The notes under the pieces: generated by a model
Told to the model about the DNA's origin: nothing
Database searches by the model: none
What the model saw: only the letters and a program-made list of their open reading frames with translations
Part shown: one piece after another, positions 44,638 through 57,533 of the stretch
Layout: each line of letters starts with the position of its first letter
Numbering within the stretch: the first letter of the stretch is position 1
Program-made: the position numbers and the translations under genes
DNA from: Chiua virens
Lineage: Eukaryota; Basidiomycota; Agaricomycetes; Boletales; Boletaceae
Assembly (NCBI GenBank): GCA_019787685.1
Contig: JAHNUO010000032.1
Location: 1 to 64,000 of the forward strand
Direction of reading: 5' to 3'
Length of the DNA stretch: 64,000 bases

Positions 44638-47376
44638 ATGCCTTCCCCACCATTCCCCCCTCGTCCTGCCCCTACCCCTTCCCACCAAGACGACCCACGC
44701 CTTCCCTCCAATTCCCCCTCCCGTCCATATCCCTCTCAGAACGACCCTAGAAGCATTCTACGTCCTTCCCCAACGTCCCCTCACAATCCGTCTACCAATC
44801 CCCAGCCCCCTCCCATTCCCCGCAGTATCACTACCACCTCATCGCCATACCACCACCATCATACCTCCTCTTCACCCGAACTACGCCCGCGTGCTGATAA
44901 TACACGGCCACCTCGTGTCCGTCCTTACACACAGCAGCACCTCCCCGATCTCTCACAACCCGCTAATACTTCCGCTCCTACTCACACCTCCTCACACTTC
45001 ATCCCCCGTCCTCGCCCTGGCCAGGACAATCCAAAACATGCACTCGTCGCCCGTCTTAACCTGCAGTCTGTTCCTGGGAATCGGGGGCGCTCGGCATCCG
45101 ATGTCCGCATCGTCCATACTCCGCCACCTGATCTAGAGCCGGACAGATTAGCCAGAGCGTGCGGCCAACCGGCCCATGGCGCTTATCGTCTTAATGATCG
45201 TGCCCGCCAAGGAGACCTCATTGATTCACGCTCGTCTCGATCAAAGGACCCAGAGGCAGACCCTTCTCCGTCTCACCCACCTGTCCCCAAGATCAGAGTC
45301 GGTCACATGTATCGACGCCTCGACGCTCTTGCACGTCGTCATGGCCATCGTGCCATGGACTATGTCAGTATCGAAGACATCGCTGCGATACACAAGCATG
45401 ACAGTCAACTCCGAGAACAGCTGCGTCGAAAACGAAGTGACCGCTTGCAAGAAAGGGATCCAACCTTCCGTAGGTGGATTTATCCCTCTGTAAAGATACT
45501 GAACTTTATTTTCTAGACGCGATCGGTGCGACACTCGAGGACGTGTTTCTACATGCCTCCACTACCATCGTCATCGGTGACCATCAACACCACCTTCCCG
45601 TCGTCGTCGTCGCATGCATAGAGGAACTTACCAAGACTGGCTAGTGACGCCTCCGTTTGTTCTGTTTTATCTGGTCTCATTCGGATCTCTAGGTATATAT
45701 CAAAGCGGTCTGTTCCGCGCGCTACCGAGTCGCGATCGCCACCTGCAGCTCATCGACTTATTCGACAAGAGTTCAGATTTCGGCGCCCAGTTTAACATGC
45801 GTGGACAGGCCATGCCCGACATTTGTGCGCTTTTATCAACCTTTATCTCTAGTCTTCCCAGCCCTCTCCTTGACGTCCAAATATATTCGGCGCTTTGGCA
45901 CTGGTCCGTAAAACCCAGTGTGAAACGCGAAGATGCTCGTCGCGACCGGCAGGAAGAAGAGGAAGAAGCTCGGCGTGCACGAGGTGAACTCCCGCGCTCA
46001 AACTCGTGGATGAGGCATACCGATCTCTATCTGGACGATGCCGACATCGCCCTGGAATCAGACCAGATCTCCATCGCGCAGATCCTCCTCCGGTTTCTCC
46101 CTTTGGCGAACCTCTCGCTCCTCGTGTACCTTTGTGGGTTTTTCACCCAACTCCCACTCTGTCCCGAGAATGGGTTGCAGCTGGAGGATGTGGCTCGGAT
46201 ATTCGGACATCGCCTGTTGGGTGGGACAGTCAAGGTCGTATCACAGCGGATGATGATGTGGCTATTGACACGCTGGCATCGGGTTTCGGACTCTTTGATT
46301 GGGAGACGTGTGGAATGACACCGCCACCGTCGCCATCACGGGGCGGAGCATCCGAGGCTGAGGGGAATCGTGAGCGGATCGAGAAACGCAAAGGGGAGCG
46401 AGACAGTGGGTCGGAAGACGCATCCCGGAATGCGATGCCCTCGTCATCTTCGTCCCCATCCACTGATTCACCCTGATGATCATGGTACGTCTCGGAAGTC
46501 GACACCAGGCGGGGAAGAGGAAGAAAGCTCGGAAGACAGCCAACGACGGCGGAAGAAACGCGGGGTCGACGTACCAGAGTTACGTACTCATTCGCAAATG
46601 GGCCGTCCCTCGACACGTAAAGAACGTAAGCAGCATCTTATTCTGCTTGGTGTCATCTGGGTACTTAACGTGTGCATATATGATTTCGAAAGCGCGTCAT
46701 GGACATGGGCGTCGTGGTTCTGGCTCGCGTCGTCACCACCACCATGCGTATTCATCGGAGCCCAAGAACGCACCCGCGTCGCCAGATCCATTTGCAATGG
46801 GTAAGACAGACGCTTCTTCTTCTTCTCGGCCAGCTGATCTTTTCCTCTGCCAAAGCATTCACCCAGGCACAACTGGATTTGGCGGACGCACCTCTCCTGA
46901 CGGCGCCACCCAGCGCAATTTCCGATGGTGAAGGCAGGAATGGATCAGCGGATCCAGCATCTCGATTCGACTCGGAAAGCGCTCACCTCCATAGGCTCGA
47001 TACGCCGGTTCGCGTCGTCCGGTCCGAAAATAACTCGAAAGTAGACGCGAGTGTGGTGGATGCACTTTTACAGGAAACGGCAACAGCAGCGGGCGTTACA
47101 AGGGCATTGGCGGAGAGGGTAGAGGCGTTGGAGAGGGCGTTGGAGGTACGGGTGGGTGGAGAGAGTCAGTATGGGAAAGCCGAAGGCGGGGGTGGGAGCG
47201 GGGTAGCTGGCAACATCAATGATGTAAAAATGAACGGCCACACGGACGTCGAGGATGGGCTGAGGTTACAATTACGGATCGCCGAGGCGGAGAGGGACAG
47301 GGCACAACGGATCGTGCAAGAGATGACGACGTTTCTGTTAGACGGGGAGCGCGCGACGTTGCAGCGGGGAGGATAA
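44638..47376 (+). CDS. RhoGAP-like protein with C-terminal coiled coil
   Basis: There are five exons: 44638-45469, 45517-45639, 45693-46625, 46693-46800 and 46856-47376. The sum is 2517 nt, encoding 838 aa if one missing base (near 46285) and one extra base (near 46474) offset each other. A Pro/Ser-rich N-terminus precedes a RhoGAP-like region (ELTKT, GIYQSGLFRALPS, FISSLPSPLLDVQIYSALW, LRFLPLANLSLLVYLCGF, LEDVARIFGHRLLG, MMMWLLTRWHRVS). It ends in a Ser-rich linker and a coiled coil (AERVEALERAL). Such proteins stimulate GTP hydrolysis by Rho-class GTPases. Intron 2 (45640-45692) starts with GC. GAP activity is inferred from the fold pattern; the catalytic Arg is plausibly in GLFR. Confidence 0.7.
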
Positions 47377-47771
47377 CGATGTGCGACGATTTACGGGCAT
47401 GGACGGTTTCTTGATTTTTTAGCATTCTTGGATTGAATCTGCATTATACAACCATGTGATAGATGTTCCAGTGTCCCTTGTCTCCTTGTCCTGTCATCGC
47501 CAATTCGGACCCTATGTCTATTGTATGTCAAGTTCTCTATTGTACGTTCATGTGCGACTCACGATGGGATGACGTGTAATCGGTCGAGACTCGAGTATTC
47601 GATCTGCCGGCTTAAAATACGTCCTCGAGCGTGCCTTGGTCTCGTTCATCAAACGAATATCACTGTGACGTGATCAGGCATGTCAAATAAAGGAACTGAG
47701 AACCTGAATATTCTTACTTTTTTGAATCTGCACGATCGAACGTACATGCCTACTGACCAGGGTCGCCCCTC
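47377..47771. other. Intergenic, nothing recognised
   Basis: A 3' flank of the RhoGAP gene with no coding-like frame of note. Confidence 0.3.
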
Positions 47772-48075
47772 CGTCCCTTGCATGACCCTTGGGGCCTGCT
47801 GCAAGCCTCAAGGTCCAACGCACGTCACGGCGTACGTCAGAAAGGAGGATGCTCTCCGATCAGCTGGTTCCTCATCGTCAAATAAGTACCATGTCGACAC
47901 CACGTACGGTGATCGCCGTTCATATCGTCAACCACCCGTTCGGCCATCGTTGACATGCCGAGGTACGAAAGAACGACGGGACACGTGCGACGATGGCGTG
48001 ACTCGGACGGATTCACTCTTTGTATCGGAAGCGGCGAGCTGGTACCGTGACCGCGTATTGAGAATACGCCTGGGC
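47772..48075. repeat. Dispersed repeat, copy 1 of 2
   Basis: It aligns with 53960-54211 through CCTTGCATGACCCT, TCTC.GATCAGCT, GATCGCCGTTCATATC and GAGAGTACTCCTGG-like ends. Both copies lie a few hundred bases before a TGTTGGAGATCG LTR, so they may belong to one element family. The frame across 47680-48189 is probably not a gene. Confidence 0.5.
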
Positions 48076-48512
48076 GACTTCAACGCGAACTGCAAGGGAA
48101 TGGTCGACATACCATCGTCACATCTGGCAAAATTCCAACCTGCCGAGGCGCGACTGGGTCTTTCATGGATCCTATATGGGCTCCCTTGAGGGAGGGTTCT
48201 GTGTTTGACAGCGTTGCATAGGTGAAAGACATGAGCGAAAGCAAAGTTGAGAGACGCATCGCAGGCCAAGGATCAGGCACCACATGCAGACTTTTGGATG
48301 AACAAAGGGCCTGGGTATAGTCTGATTTGACGCGCTGGACAGCTTGGGGCCGCCAGGAGCCATCAATATCACGGTGTCGCCTCGGATCTTTTCGCAGTGA
48401 CACAGACTCAGGGGGATGGTAACGAAGGAGCAAGCAACTATACACTCACGACGGCGACTATATCCTCGTGTGTACTCGGCTGATCTGATGTCAGGAAGAA
48501 CATAGTTGATAC

Positions 48513-48733
48513 TGTTGGAGATCGAGCATCGAGTATTACGCTGCTGTGTCGAGACAAAGACTACAGATTACACATCTGAGTCGTCCGGAGACAATAACAA
48601 TAGGATATATAAAATGCCGACCTGTATCAGGGGATCCCAACTTTTACAATAATAGTCGTCGTCCCCGGCCCTCACAAGGGCTCACCTCGTCTGATCCGAG
48701 TCAGCCGCCACCTCGCGTACTCCCGCTGTGAAA
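48513..48733. mobile_element. Solo LTR, copia-type
   Basis: It begins TGTTGGAGATCGAGCA and shares ATTACACAT.TGAGTCGTCC, AGGATATATAAA and CTCACAAGGGCTCACCTC with the LTR at 54419. GATAC occurs just outside both ends (48508-48512 and 48734-48738), a likely target duplication. The exact right end is uncertain because it does not finish in CA. Confidence 0.6.
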
Positions 48734-49236
48734 GATACATTAGCCATGTTATTTCGAAGTGAAGTCATGCCTGTCTGCGCTGGACAGTCAAGAACTCGAT
48801 TCTGCTTCAACAGCGAGTGGCACAAGACAGGCAACCTTGGCGACGAACGTTTGAACCTCTGAACACATCAACATCAGCACGGACAACTCATATGCATCCT
48901 ACAACGGGTAAACTTGCCTTTGGCAATGCAAATTTTTCAAAAGGGCGTGAGATAGTAAGTTTTCTTTTCGACCGTGCTGACGCATGCTCCCCGCCCTTCA
49001 CTACTACATACTCGACACTGAAATTATGCTTGGATCATCCACCGCGGCGAGCTCGCCTCTAGTGTTCCGGGGATTTGGAAGGGCTGATTGCGGCCTCAGC
49101 TAATCCACCCAAGTAGATTAGCGCTGATCAGCTGTGATTTTGGGTTCAACTGTTTTTGCCGGGTAGATTTGGATGGATTTGGTATGGGTCAAGATCCGTG
49201 CTCCTGCCTTTTGTAGTAGTCACAATATAGCTGGAC

Positions 49237-49629
49237 ATGGGGCAACGAAATAAACACAGCGTATGGCACAACATGGACACAGTGCTAAGCCGAAAACTCG
49301 AGACCTTGAGGCTTTACCTCTCCAACCTCCCTGACTTCTTGCCTTACCCCGAACGTGGACTTTCTGTGTATAACTTCGAGCTCCTTGAGGTCTCTGAGGA
49401 AGACTACGGCGAAACGGGCGTGATCAATCGTCAGCTTGAAATTGCTTTCGGAAGCCGACGAAACGGACCTGTTGTGTTTGTCGAGCGTGGTCCTGGACTA
49501 GCTAGCATTGTCAATGTCCTTCGAGCTCACCTGCTGAAAGACCCGACATCAGCAATACTGCAGAACTCCATTTTTCTCTCAGTGGAATTCCGGTGCGTGA
49601 TTCTTGACGAGGGCCCCTATTCACGTTGA
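49237..49629 (+). CDS. Hypothetical protein fragment (130 aa)
   Basis: The frame has protein-like composition (LPYPERGLSVYNFELLEVSE, GPVVFVERGPGLASIVNVL) and ends near a possible donor GTGCGT at about 49592. A second coding-like stretch (RKNKRTVQKLDTKMISDR) follows near 49700. Phases do not join cleanly. No family is recognised. Confidence 0.3.
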   Translation: MGQRNKHSVWHNMDTVLSRKLETLRLYLSNLPDFLPYPERGLSVYNFELLEVSEEDYGETGVINRQLEIAFGSRRNGPVVFVERGPGLASIVNVLRAHLLKDPTSAILQNSIFLSVEFRCVILDEGPYSR

Positions 49630-50352
49630 CGACAATGCAGCTTCCTGACACTGCACCAACGCCGCCAGTGCTGACAACCACTGTTGTGGTCAATGCGGCC
49701 GTTCGGAAGAATAAACGCACGGTACAAAAACTCGACACCAAAATGATCAGTGACAGAATAATCCTGACTATGTGGACTTACAGAGGTTGAAGACACCCGA
49801 AAAGGAGGTGCAAAGACCCTTCCGTTGTTGCGCAAGGTCGCCATATGCTGTCACCTGAAAGATAACCCTGGAATTGTGTGCCGGCGCGCGCGATGGTTGG
49901 CAAGCAGCCGTTGTCATATGTACCACATGGAGTTGGCCACGGTATCGCCGGCGCATTCTTGAACATGTGTCAAAGTGCAATTACCTCAATTACGAACTTC
50001 GTGATGAGGCAGCTACAGTGGCGATGGTAAACAAGGCGGACGGACCAAATATGATCATTCCCAGCCAAGAATCCGGTCATGATAGTGACGAGATGACGGG
50101 AGTAGCTGGGACCTCGCTGGTTGCTGTATCTACTCCATCGCAGTTGCCCCGGGCCAAGAATATGATGAAAAACTTGTTCCAAGCTGAAGGAAAGAAGGTA
50201 AGGAGCGTGCTGACTATGCGTTGATGAAACTCTTCGTCTGCTGTGGGTCCAGACTCCAGGGTTCCTCCATCAATTGCTGACACGGACGAGTTTACATAAA
50301 AACTTGATGTCTGTACTCAACTGAGTCGGCGTATTCACCTGCGAGTGCCAGA

Positions 50353-50830
50353 ATGCTCGAAGACAAACTGATAGCCAATGAAGGTGCCAAAATCAGTCTC
50401 GCGGTCATATCTCACCTCAAAATTTGTCAAAATCTCACGATAACATTTGATGGCGGCAAGATACTACGCAAACCAAAGTCCTTGTACAGCATCCATGTCA
50501 CAACTCCTACCAGACAATCATTTTGCATGGAGCTTCACGATGCTTCGCTCCTGCTGACTATATCCTCGAAGCGCTCGAACGAGTTTGTCAATATAACAAT
50601 AATTCAATAAATATATATACTGAATCAAATTATGAGAATACAGGTCATCTCAAAAAGAGGTCCCTGGAAATTCTCAGCAACATCATATCCGACAGTACTG
50701 GAAATACGAAGAAGGCACGCAGGCTATCGTGCGAACGATACCCTCATATAGTCAACTTTCAAGAGCCCTGCGCACCTACTCAACCTCGCGATCAAGGCAA
50801 TGTGCCTGCTTCGAATTCCAGGATGTCACA
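50353..50830 (+). pseudogene. hAT-type (DUF659-like) transposase fragment
   Basis: Two frames carry pieces typical of hAT transposases in basidiomycete genomes: KICQNLTITFDGGKI, then SIHVTTPTRQSFCMELHD, then in another frame ADYILEALERV, SDSTGNTKKARRL and CERYPHIVNFQ. The frames break between them, and neither terminus nor dimerisation region is seen. It lies just upstream of acyltransferase copy 2. Confidence 0.6.
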
Positions 50831-51180
50831 TCGGTCAGCTCCGCCGGGTGAATTTCGTCCAATTTGAAATCCCCGGTACACTACTCGCCTCGCTCTCGCT
50901 CGGCTGTGCCGATTTACGCATTTACGGTGGCTGGAGCCCCATGCGGTGCGTAAATTTCGTTGGTTATCCATACTTATATGTCACGGTGAGCGCAATTCAT
51001 ATTAATGTCACTGATCGGTTTGAAGACGCTCTATGGTGTTGTTCGGATTCACTGCGGCCGGAGGGCAAAGTTCTTTGGGACCATATATGTAATGACAGAT
51101 GCTGACTACACAATGGAACCGAATTTGTCGCATCGTATAAAGGCAAGGAGCATGGAACCGATAAGCATACCGTGTCCTAA

Positions 51181-53099
51181 ATGGAGTCTAGCTTGCTTCC
51201 CACACAGACGGAATGGGTCCTCGACGCCAACCGACACCCACCCGTGTATACGCGGTCGGTCCTGAAATAGCTCATATTGTCCTGTCATCACACTGACCAC
51301 GCACGCACCTCTTAGGCCGTTGGTTGGTTCCGAGCTCTGGAATCACAATGCCTGGTTAACCTTTAATGGGTGAGTAATTCTTCGAATCTCTGGCCCCTAC
51401 ATGGCAAGTTGGATTTGACAAAATTTGCATGTGCCGACTAACAGAGCCACTGAGCTATGCGGGGGAATCAACTTTACGTCTCCGCTTCGGATAGAAGAAC
51501 TGAGGGATCGTGCTCGTTCAGCTCTCGATAAATTCCGGTAAGGACATCCTGTTTGTTCTCTGCATGACCGCAGATGATGACATTCGTTCCCAGTTTCGTT
51601 TGTCCCATTGTTGCTTGTGGCGTAGAGGGCAACGAATCTCCCAGATGGGTGTACACCCCCTCCGCCGATCGCGAAACATGGCTCGACCTCGCTTTCGTCG
51701 TTGAACAGCGTGGAGCTTCGCTCAACTCCTCTGAGTTTATGAAGGATGTCAACATTAAGCGACTGCCTTACATTGGCACGAATGGTACAAGCACCCTTTT
51801 CAGGGTTTACCTACTCGTGACGTCGAAAGAAGATGGTGATGGCAGAAGGAAATACGGCCTATACCTCCATGGCCCACACTCTATGATGGACGCTGGACCT
51901 ATCCTTAACGCACTGAACCTGATGCGTGAATGGATATGTGGTAGTGGGATGGACGTGACGATCATACCTTCGGAGGAGTGGAAGAATCTTCCGGTCGACG
52001 TAATTACCGCAACTGGAGGGGCGCCCGAAGGATGGGAGACATCCGCTGCAGAGCTGATGGAAGATCTCACGACGCAGATAATTAAATCGCTCACGGTAGG
52101 TTTCAATCTGAGTGTTTTGTTGTCACACTGATGAATGTAATAACGTATACTAGCCCATTCACACCTTGCCTCCTCCATCCCGCGCTCTAGATATGTCCGA
52201 GAGGCCAATCCGTCATCATATCACTCTGTCGGAGTCGGAAACGAGGGCGGTCGTCACACATGCGAAGAAGCTAGGTGTTTCGCTCTCGGCGTTGTTCAAA
52301 GCGGCAAACGGTGTGATGCAATTCAAGATTAATCCAGTGCCTCCAGGGATGGACGTTGATTTTCCAACTCTTCTGACCTCGTCAGTACTCTCAGGTTTTG
52401 CAGCGCAGGATATGTCTTATTATTGGTCTGTTTCTAGTGTTTCTCCTGAACGTTACTTGAAGCCATCGATCAATGCCAAGACGTACTTCACATCGTCTCT
52501 TTGTGCAATGCCATTGGACATCTCAATGACTCTCCCGTTGAGAGAAGGGAGCGAGAAAGCAACATTGATCATGACAGCAAAAAAAATCCAGGAGCAATTT
52601 GAGAAATATCTAGCACATCCATGTCTCCCCATTTCGATGCCCATCGCCCTTGCACAGTTGTCTACCGCTGGAACCAGTCAGGAAGCCAGCCCCCAGTTAC
52701 CCCCATGGCAATGCACCTTGGAGAACCTCGGTTCACTGGAGAGCAAAATGCCGACACGCGAGGGTCACATCAGCATTGATGAAATGTATATCGGAGGGCG
52801 TTTAATTACGTTTGCGTAAGGCATAAATATTAGATGATCCTCGCTTTGGACTATACTAACTAATTCTTTTCGCTCCCTTCTTCTCTTCGTCTCACTAGGG
52901 CTATTCAAATGTGGACATTGCACAAGAAGTTACATTTTCAAATCGAGGTTAGTTATCTGAAACGCTCTCGCTATACTTCAGATGGTCTAAGCTGCCATGA
53001 TGTCAGGGTGCTGCTGCATGGGGAGACGAAACCTTGAAGACCTTGCTGGAAGAAACGATCAGGATTGGGTTGCTCATTGTGAGCGATGCGAAATTGTAA
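51181..53099 (+). CDS. HxxxD-motif acyltransferase, copy 2 (intact)
   Basis: There are eight exons: 51181-51254, 51316-51369, 51445-51537, 51594-52095, 52154-52380, 52438-52815, 52899-52947 and 53007-53099. The total is 1470 nt, encoding 489 aa uninterrupted. Intron positions are the same as in the other four copies, and all donors are GT. The active-site region reads HSMMDAG, with Ala replacing the usual Gly after Asp. An ATAAAGG box about 40 bases before the ATG is shared with copies 3 and 5. The role is as for copy 1: acyl transfer to an unknown acceptor, probably in the cytosol since no signal peptide is seen. Confidence 0.85.
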
Positions 53100-53604
53100 C
53101 ATGTGATGTACTGGATTTTGTGAACTGTAACCGCGGGATTGTACTACCAAATTTGAATTTGTTGATCCATAACTCGGGGAACAAAAAAAGATAATACCAA
53201 ATTACCACATCACCTGGAGCAGTAACATCAAATTCAACATCTACTTCAAGTTGTCCGATTTGCCAGTGCCAGTGGTCTACATTGTATCCATACGCTCCAC
53301 CAATCTGAATAGTGTCATTACCAACGTGATGTTCTCGAGTCATTTCAACAAGTAGGTGTAAACAGGTGATTGGGACCGCTGTACATGTACGACGGACTCA
53401 AACAACTGTCCTCAGAGAGCTCGGACTGGACATTCCGATTTGCGCTCCGCAACAGCTGAAACACCTCACCTACCCACTTGCGAGCACTTCGAAGTTTGAT
53501 ACAACATCAAGTTCGTGTCGTTGACGCCCCGCGAGCAGGGTTTCGCATGGGTACGGGCTGCAAAAGACCCTAAACGGGATATGGTTCCCCATGAAAATGA
53601 GCTA

Positions 53605-53790
53605 TGGGCTCGCCCACAGACTGAGTGTGGACAAAATACTTCGCAGGATAGCTGTTGTCTGGTCCGACGCGCGCTTGACCTGGAGGATTGTAGAATGGTG
53701 GAAATGGGCCTTGGGGGCCGTCAAGCCTTCAATGAGCCGCTGTCAGCGTCATACAAGTAACGTCAGGATCGAGACTATTTAATAACAGCG
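53605..53790 (+). repeat. Inverted dispersed repeat, left member
   Basis: Its reverse complement lies at 63330-63531, with near-identical stretches such as GGTCCGACGCGCGCTTG and ATTGTAGAATGGTGGAAATG. The pair encloses acyltransferase copies 3, 4 and 5. The frame through it is short; it may be a gene fragment. Confidence 0.65.
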
Positions 53791-53959
53791 GATGTCGTGA
53801 CTTAGTGAAGTTTACATCACACACATGATGAATAGGCTTGATATATGCATTGTTGAAATACCGAGGAATATGCCTCGGATTATTTTGCAGTCTGAGAATG
53901 CTTGATTGTAGTATCAGTCGAGCCCGGCATCATCAAGGTCTCTTACATGAAAAGGAGTA

Positions 53960-54211
53960 CGTTCCTTGCATGACCCTCGGCCTCACGTTCGAACGCGCAT
54001 GGTGACTCAGGTGCTCTCAGATCAGCTAGCGTGCCTCCTCGTCCAATACATCGACACGATGCCATCCTCGATCGATGATCGCCGTTCATATCAATGTCGA
54101 GGAACGAAAGAACTACCCAGGGACATGGACAATGATGGCGTGATCGGATCCACACTCTGGTCCGTTTCAGAAGCAGAGAGCGGGCACCGTGTTTATTGAG
54201 AGTGCTCCTGG
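53960..54211. repeat. Dispersed repeat, copy 2 of 2
   Basis: Diverged partner of 47772-48075, lying about 210 bases before a copia-type LTR. Function unknown. Confidence 0.5.
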
Positions 54212-54304
54212 AGTCTTGGTCGAGGAGGATGGTATTCGGCGTTCGCCACGCTCTGTCAACATGGGTGCCACGCCAGTATTCTTGAGGAAATTTTACAAAT
54301 CGGC

Positions 54305-54640
54305 TGGTTTATTGTCCAACGGACGAGATGACCGCTGATATATTGACCAAAGCCCTTCCGCGTCAGAAGCACCTTCTGCACTCCAAAGGTCTCGGCCTCC
54401 GCTAGGCTTGAAGGGGAGTGTTGGAGATCGAGCATTAGTATAAACACGAGCAAACCAAGCTCGGCCTCACTATGTTGAGACAGAGACTTCAGATTACACA
54501 TGTGAGTCGTCCGGAGTAGGATATATAAAGTGTCGACCTACATATCAGGGGATCTTAATTAATAGTCGCCGTCCCTCACAAGGGCTCACCTCATCTGATC
54601 CGAGTCAGTCGCCACCTCGCGTACTCCCGCTGCGAAAAAC
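54305..54640 (+). mobile_element. Copia retroelement 3' remnant with LTR
   Basis: A frame at 54305-54405 encodes TDEMTADILTKALPRQKHLL and ends at a stop, the characteristic C-terminus of copia RNase H. A purine tract (TTGAAGGGGAG) follows directly, then an LTR starting TGTTGGAG at 54419. The upstream pol region is missing. The LTR is related to the solo copy at 48513. Confidence 0.8.
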
Positions 54641-55480
54641 CCGCCATTGAATAAGACTCATTTTTGATTCGAACCTTATGATGTTCGGTTGAAATTTCAG
54701 GAATCATTGAGTTCCGGCAGTACATACTTGGCCAGAATGAAAGCATGCGCATCGTGTACATGACACACCTCAAATATATAGTAAGTAAAAGGTTTGATCA
54801 GTGCCAGCGGTGTGTTAGCCTGCAGCCTCACGTTGTACGCGGGGTTTTTCGAGACCAAAGCGCGTCATTTCTCTCACTATGCGAAGCTGTTATTATAATG
54901 TTCAGGAGCCTCGCCCTACCCCTGACTGTTGATGCGGTCACGGTCCTCCCAAGTGCTAGTGAGCATTTACTTTACATAACCGTAACTGGCAACATTTATG
55001 TAAATTGTAGGCAGCGGCGCACAAACCACAATTCGTCAAGCGGTAACGTTATAAACCCGTCCTCCTGATAGGGTGAGAAGCTTACTACTTATGTAAGTTA
55101 CATAAATATATGCACGGTCGTAAGGCGCGCGCTGTTAGAGGGAACATCCTATACTTACAATCAACTATCTCAGCGCCAACGCCAAGTACGTGCAGGCTTA
55201 AGAGTCGAGTTGGCGAAGCGACTTTGTAAGAGGTGAAACCAGAAGTAGTTTCATTTGGTCGTAACTTGAAGACAACTTGGGCGCTCCACTGGCAGGCCAC
55301 CACCCTGATATTTTACAGCAGTGTGCGAATGGAATGAGATTGGGTTGTGAGAAATTTTGAGGCGTGGCGATGATCAGACGAAAAAGGAAATCAGTGTAGA
55401 GCTAAATTACGTTATGGGTCTTCGAAGCCCGGGTCAATGAGATTAGGCTAACTTAAGTATATAGTCGTGTTGTTCGGACT
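54641..55480. other. No gene recognised
   Basis: Short frames only. The right part (about 55470-55600) resembles the upstream flank of acyltransferase copy 2, so duplication includes some promoter sequence. Confidence 0.35.
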
Positions 55481-55607
55481 CGCGGTGACTGGCCAGAGAG
55501 CAAAGTTCTTTGGGACCATATGGGTGCACAATGGCCCGGGATCCGAATTTGCCGGGCATCACATAAAGGGAAGGAGCACGGGACTAACGATGTATCGTGC
55601 GGCCTAG

Positions 55608-57533
55608 ATGGAGTCCAGCTTGTTTCCCACACAGACGGAATGGGTCCTCGACACCAATCGACACCCACCCGTGTATACTCGGTCAGTCCTGAAATGGCGC
55701 ATGTCGGACTGTCATTGGATTGACAACGCAAGCTTCCCTTAGGCCGTTGGTTGGTTCTGAGCTCTGGATGCACAATGGTTGGTTAGCCTTCGAAGGGTGA
55801 GCAAATTTCTGTCCCCAACATGGCAAGTAAGATTTGACACTGACAAATTTGCATGTGTCAATTAACAGAGCGGGAGAAATATGCGCTGGAATCAACTTTA
55901 CCTCTCCGCTTGGGATCGGAGAACTGAGAGATCGTACTCGTCGAGCTCTCGATAAATTCCGGTAAGGACATCGTGTGTGTTTTCTGCATGACAGAAGGTG
56001 ATGATGTTCGTTTCCCAGTTTTGTTTGTCCTATCGTTGCTTGTGCCATAGAGGACAACGAATCTCCCAGATGGGTATACAGCCCTTCCACCGATCGCGAA
56101 GCATGGCTCGATCTCGCTTTCGCCGTTGAACAGCGTGGATCTTCGCTCAACTCATCTGAGTTTGTGAAGGATGTCAACCTCATGCGACTGCCTTACATTA
56201 GTACAGATGGCACGAGCACTCTTTTCAAGGTTTACCTGCTTGTGACGTCGATAGAAGGTGACGATGACAGAAGGGAATACGGCCTATACTTTCATGGCCC
56301 ACACTCCATGATGGACGCTGGATCCATACTCCACGCACTGAACTTGATGTGCGAATGGATGTCTGGTAGCGGGATTCCCGTGACGATCACGCCTTCTGAG
56401 GAGTGGAAGAACCTTCCTGTGGACATAATAGCCGCAACGGGAGGGGTGCCTAAAGAATGGCAGACTTCTGGTCTAGAGCTACTGCAGGATCTCGGGACGC
56501 AGGCGGATATGATGTTCAAGGTAGGTTTGCCCAAGTATTTTCGTTCTTACCTGTCACCCTGATGCAGATAACAACGTATACTAGCCTGTTCACAGGTTGC
56601 CTCCTCCATCCCGTCCTCTGGATATGTCCTGAGCGACCAATCCGTCATAATATCATTCTGTCGGAGTCAGAAACGAGGGCGGTTATTGCACAAGCGAAGA
56701 AGCTAGGTGTCTCGGTTTCGGCGTTATTCAAAGCGGCAAATGGTTTGGCGCAGTTCAAAATGAATCCAGTACCTCCCTGGAGAGGACGTCGACTTTCCAA
56801 ATGCTACGACCGCGTTAGCAATTACTTTTTGCCACGTTGGATACGTCTGACTGTCGGTCCATTTCCAGCGTCTCTCTTGAATCTCATTTGAAACCACCCG
56901 CCCATCCCAAGACGTATTTCACATCGCTTCTGTGTGTGGCCCCATTGCGCGTCCCGATGGCTCGTCCGTTGAGTGAAGGCAGCGAGAAGACAGCATTGAT
57001 TTCGACGGCAAAAAAAATACAAGAGCAGTTTGACAAATATGTAGCCCATCCCTGTCTCCCCATCATTGTTTCCATCCTTGCGCAGCTGCCCATCTCTGGA
57101 CCCGATCATGAAGCCAGCTTTGAGTCAAGGTTGCCCCCATGGCAATGTGACTTGGAGAACTTGGGCTTAGTGGAGAACAGAATGATAACACGGCAGGGTC
57201 ACATCAGCATTGATGAAACTTGTGGCGGATCGCGTTTAATTACCTTGGTGTAAGTCATCGATATTGGATGACTCGCTTCAAATTATGCCATATCTGATTT
57301 TTTTTTTTCGTTACCCTCTCTCTTTGTCTCACAGGTCTATTCAGATGTGGACCATGCATAAGAAGTTCCATTTTCAAGTCGAGGTTAGTTATTGAAGCGC
57401 TCTCTACACTTCAGATTATTCTAAGCTGCCATGATGTCAGGGTGCTGCTGCTTGGGGATATGAAACATTGAAAACTTTGCTGGAAGAAACGGTTAGGATT
57501 GGGTTGCTCGTTGTGAACGATGTGAAGTTGTAG
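55608..57533 (+). CDS. HxxxD-motif acyltransferase, copy 3 (two extra bases)
   Basis: Exons are 55608-55681, 55743-55796, 55869-55961, 56019-56520, 56585-56813, 56869-57249, 57335-57383 and 57441-57533. Exon 5 is 229 nt, against 227 in copies 1, 2, 4 and 5. The surplus is a T at 56630 (ATGTCC.GAG in all other copies) and a T at 56778. The first creates a stop in ATG TCC TGA. Everything else is open, and the motif HSMMDAG is present. The whole would be 490 aa without the two bases. Either a young pseudogene or a sequence error. It is convergent with copy 4. Confidence 0.75.

Noticed and set aside
47680..48189. 169-codon plus-strand frame
   Set aside because: It spans a dispersed repeat whose partner at 53960 has no matching frame.
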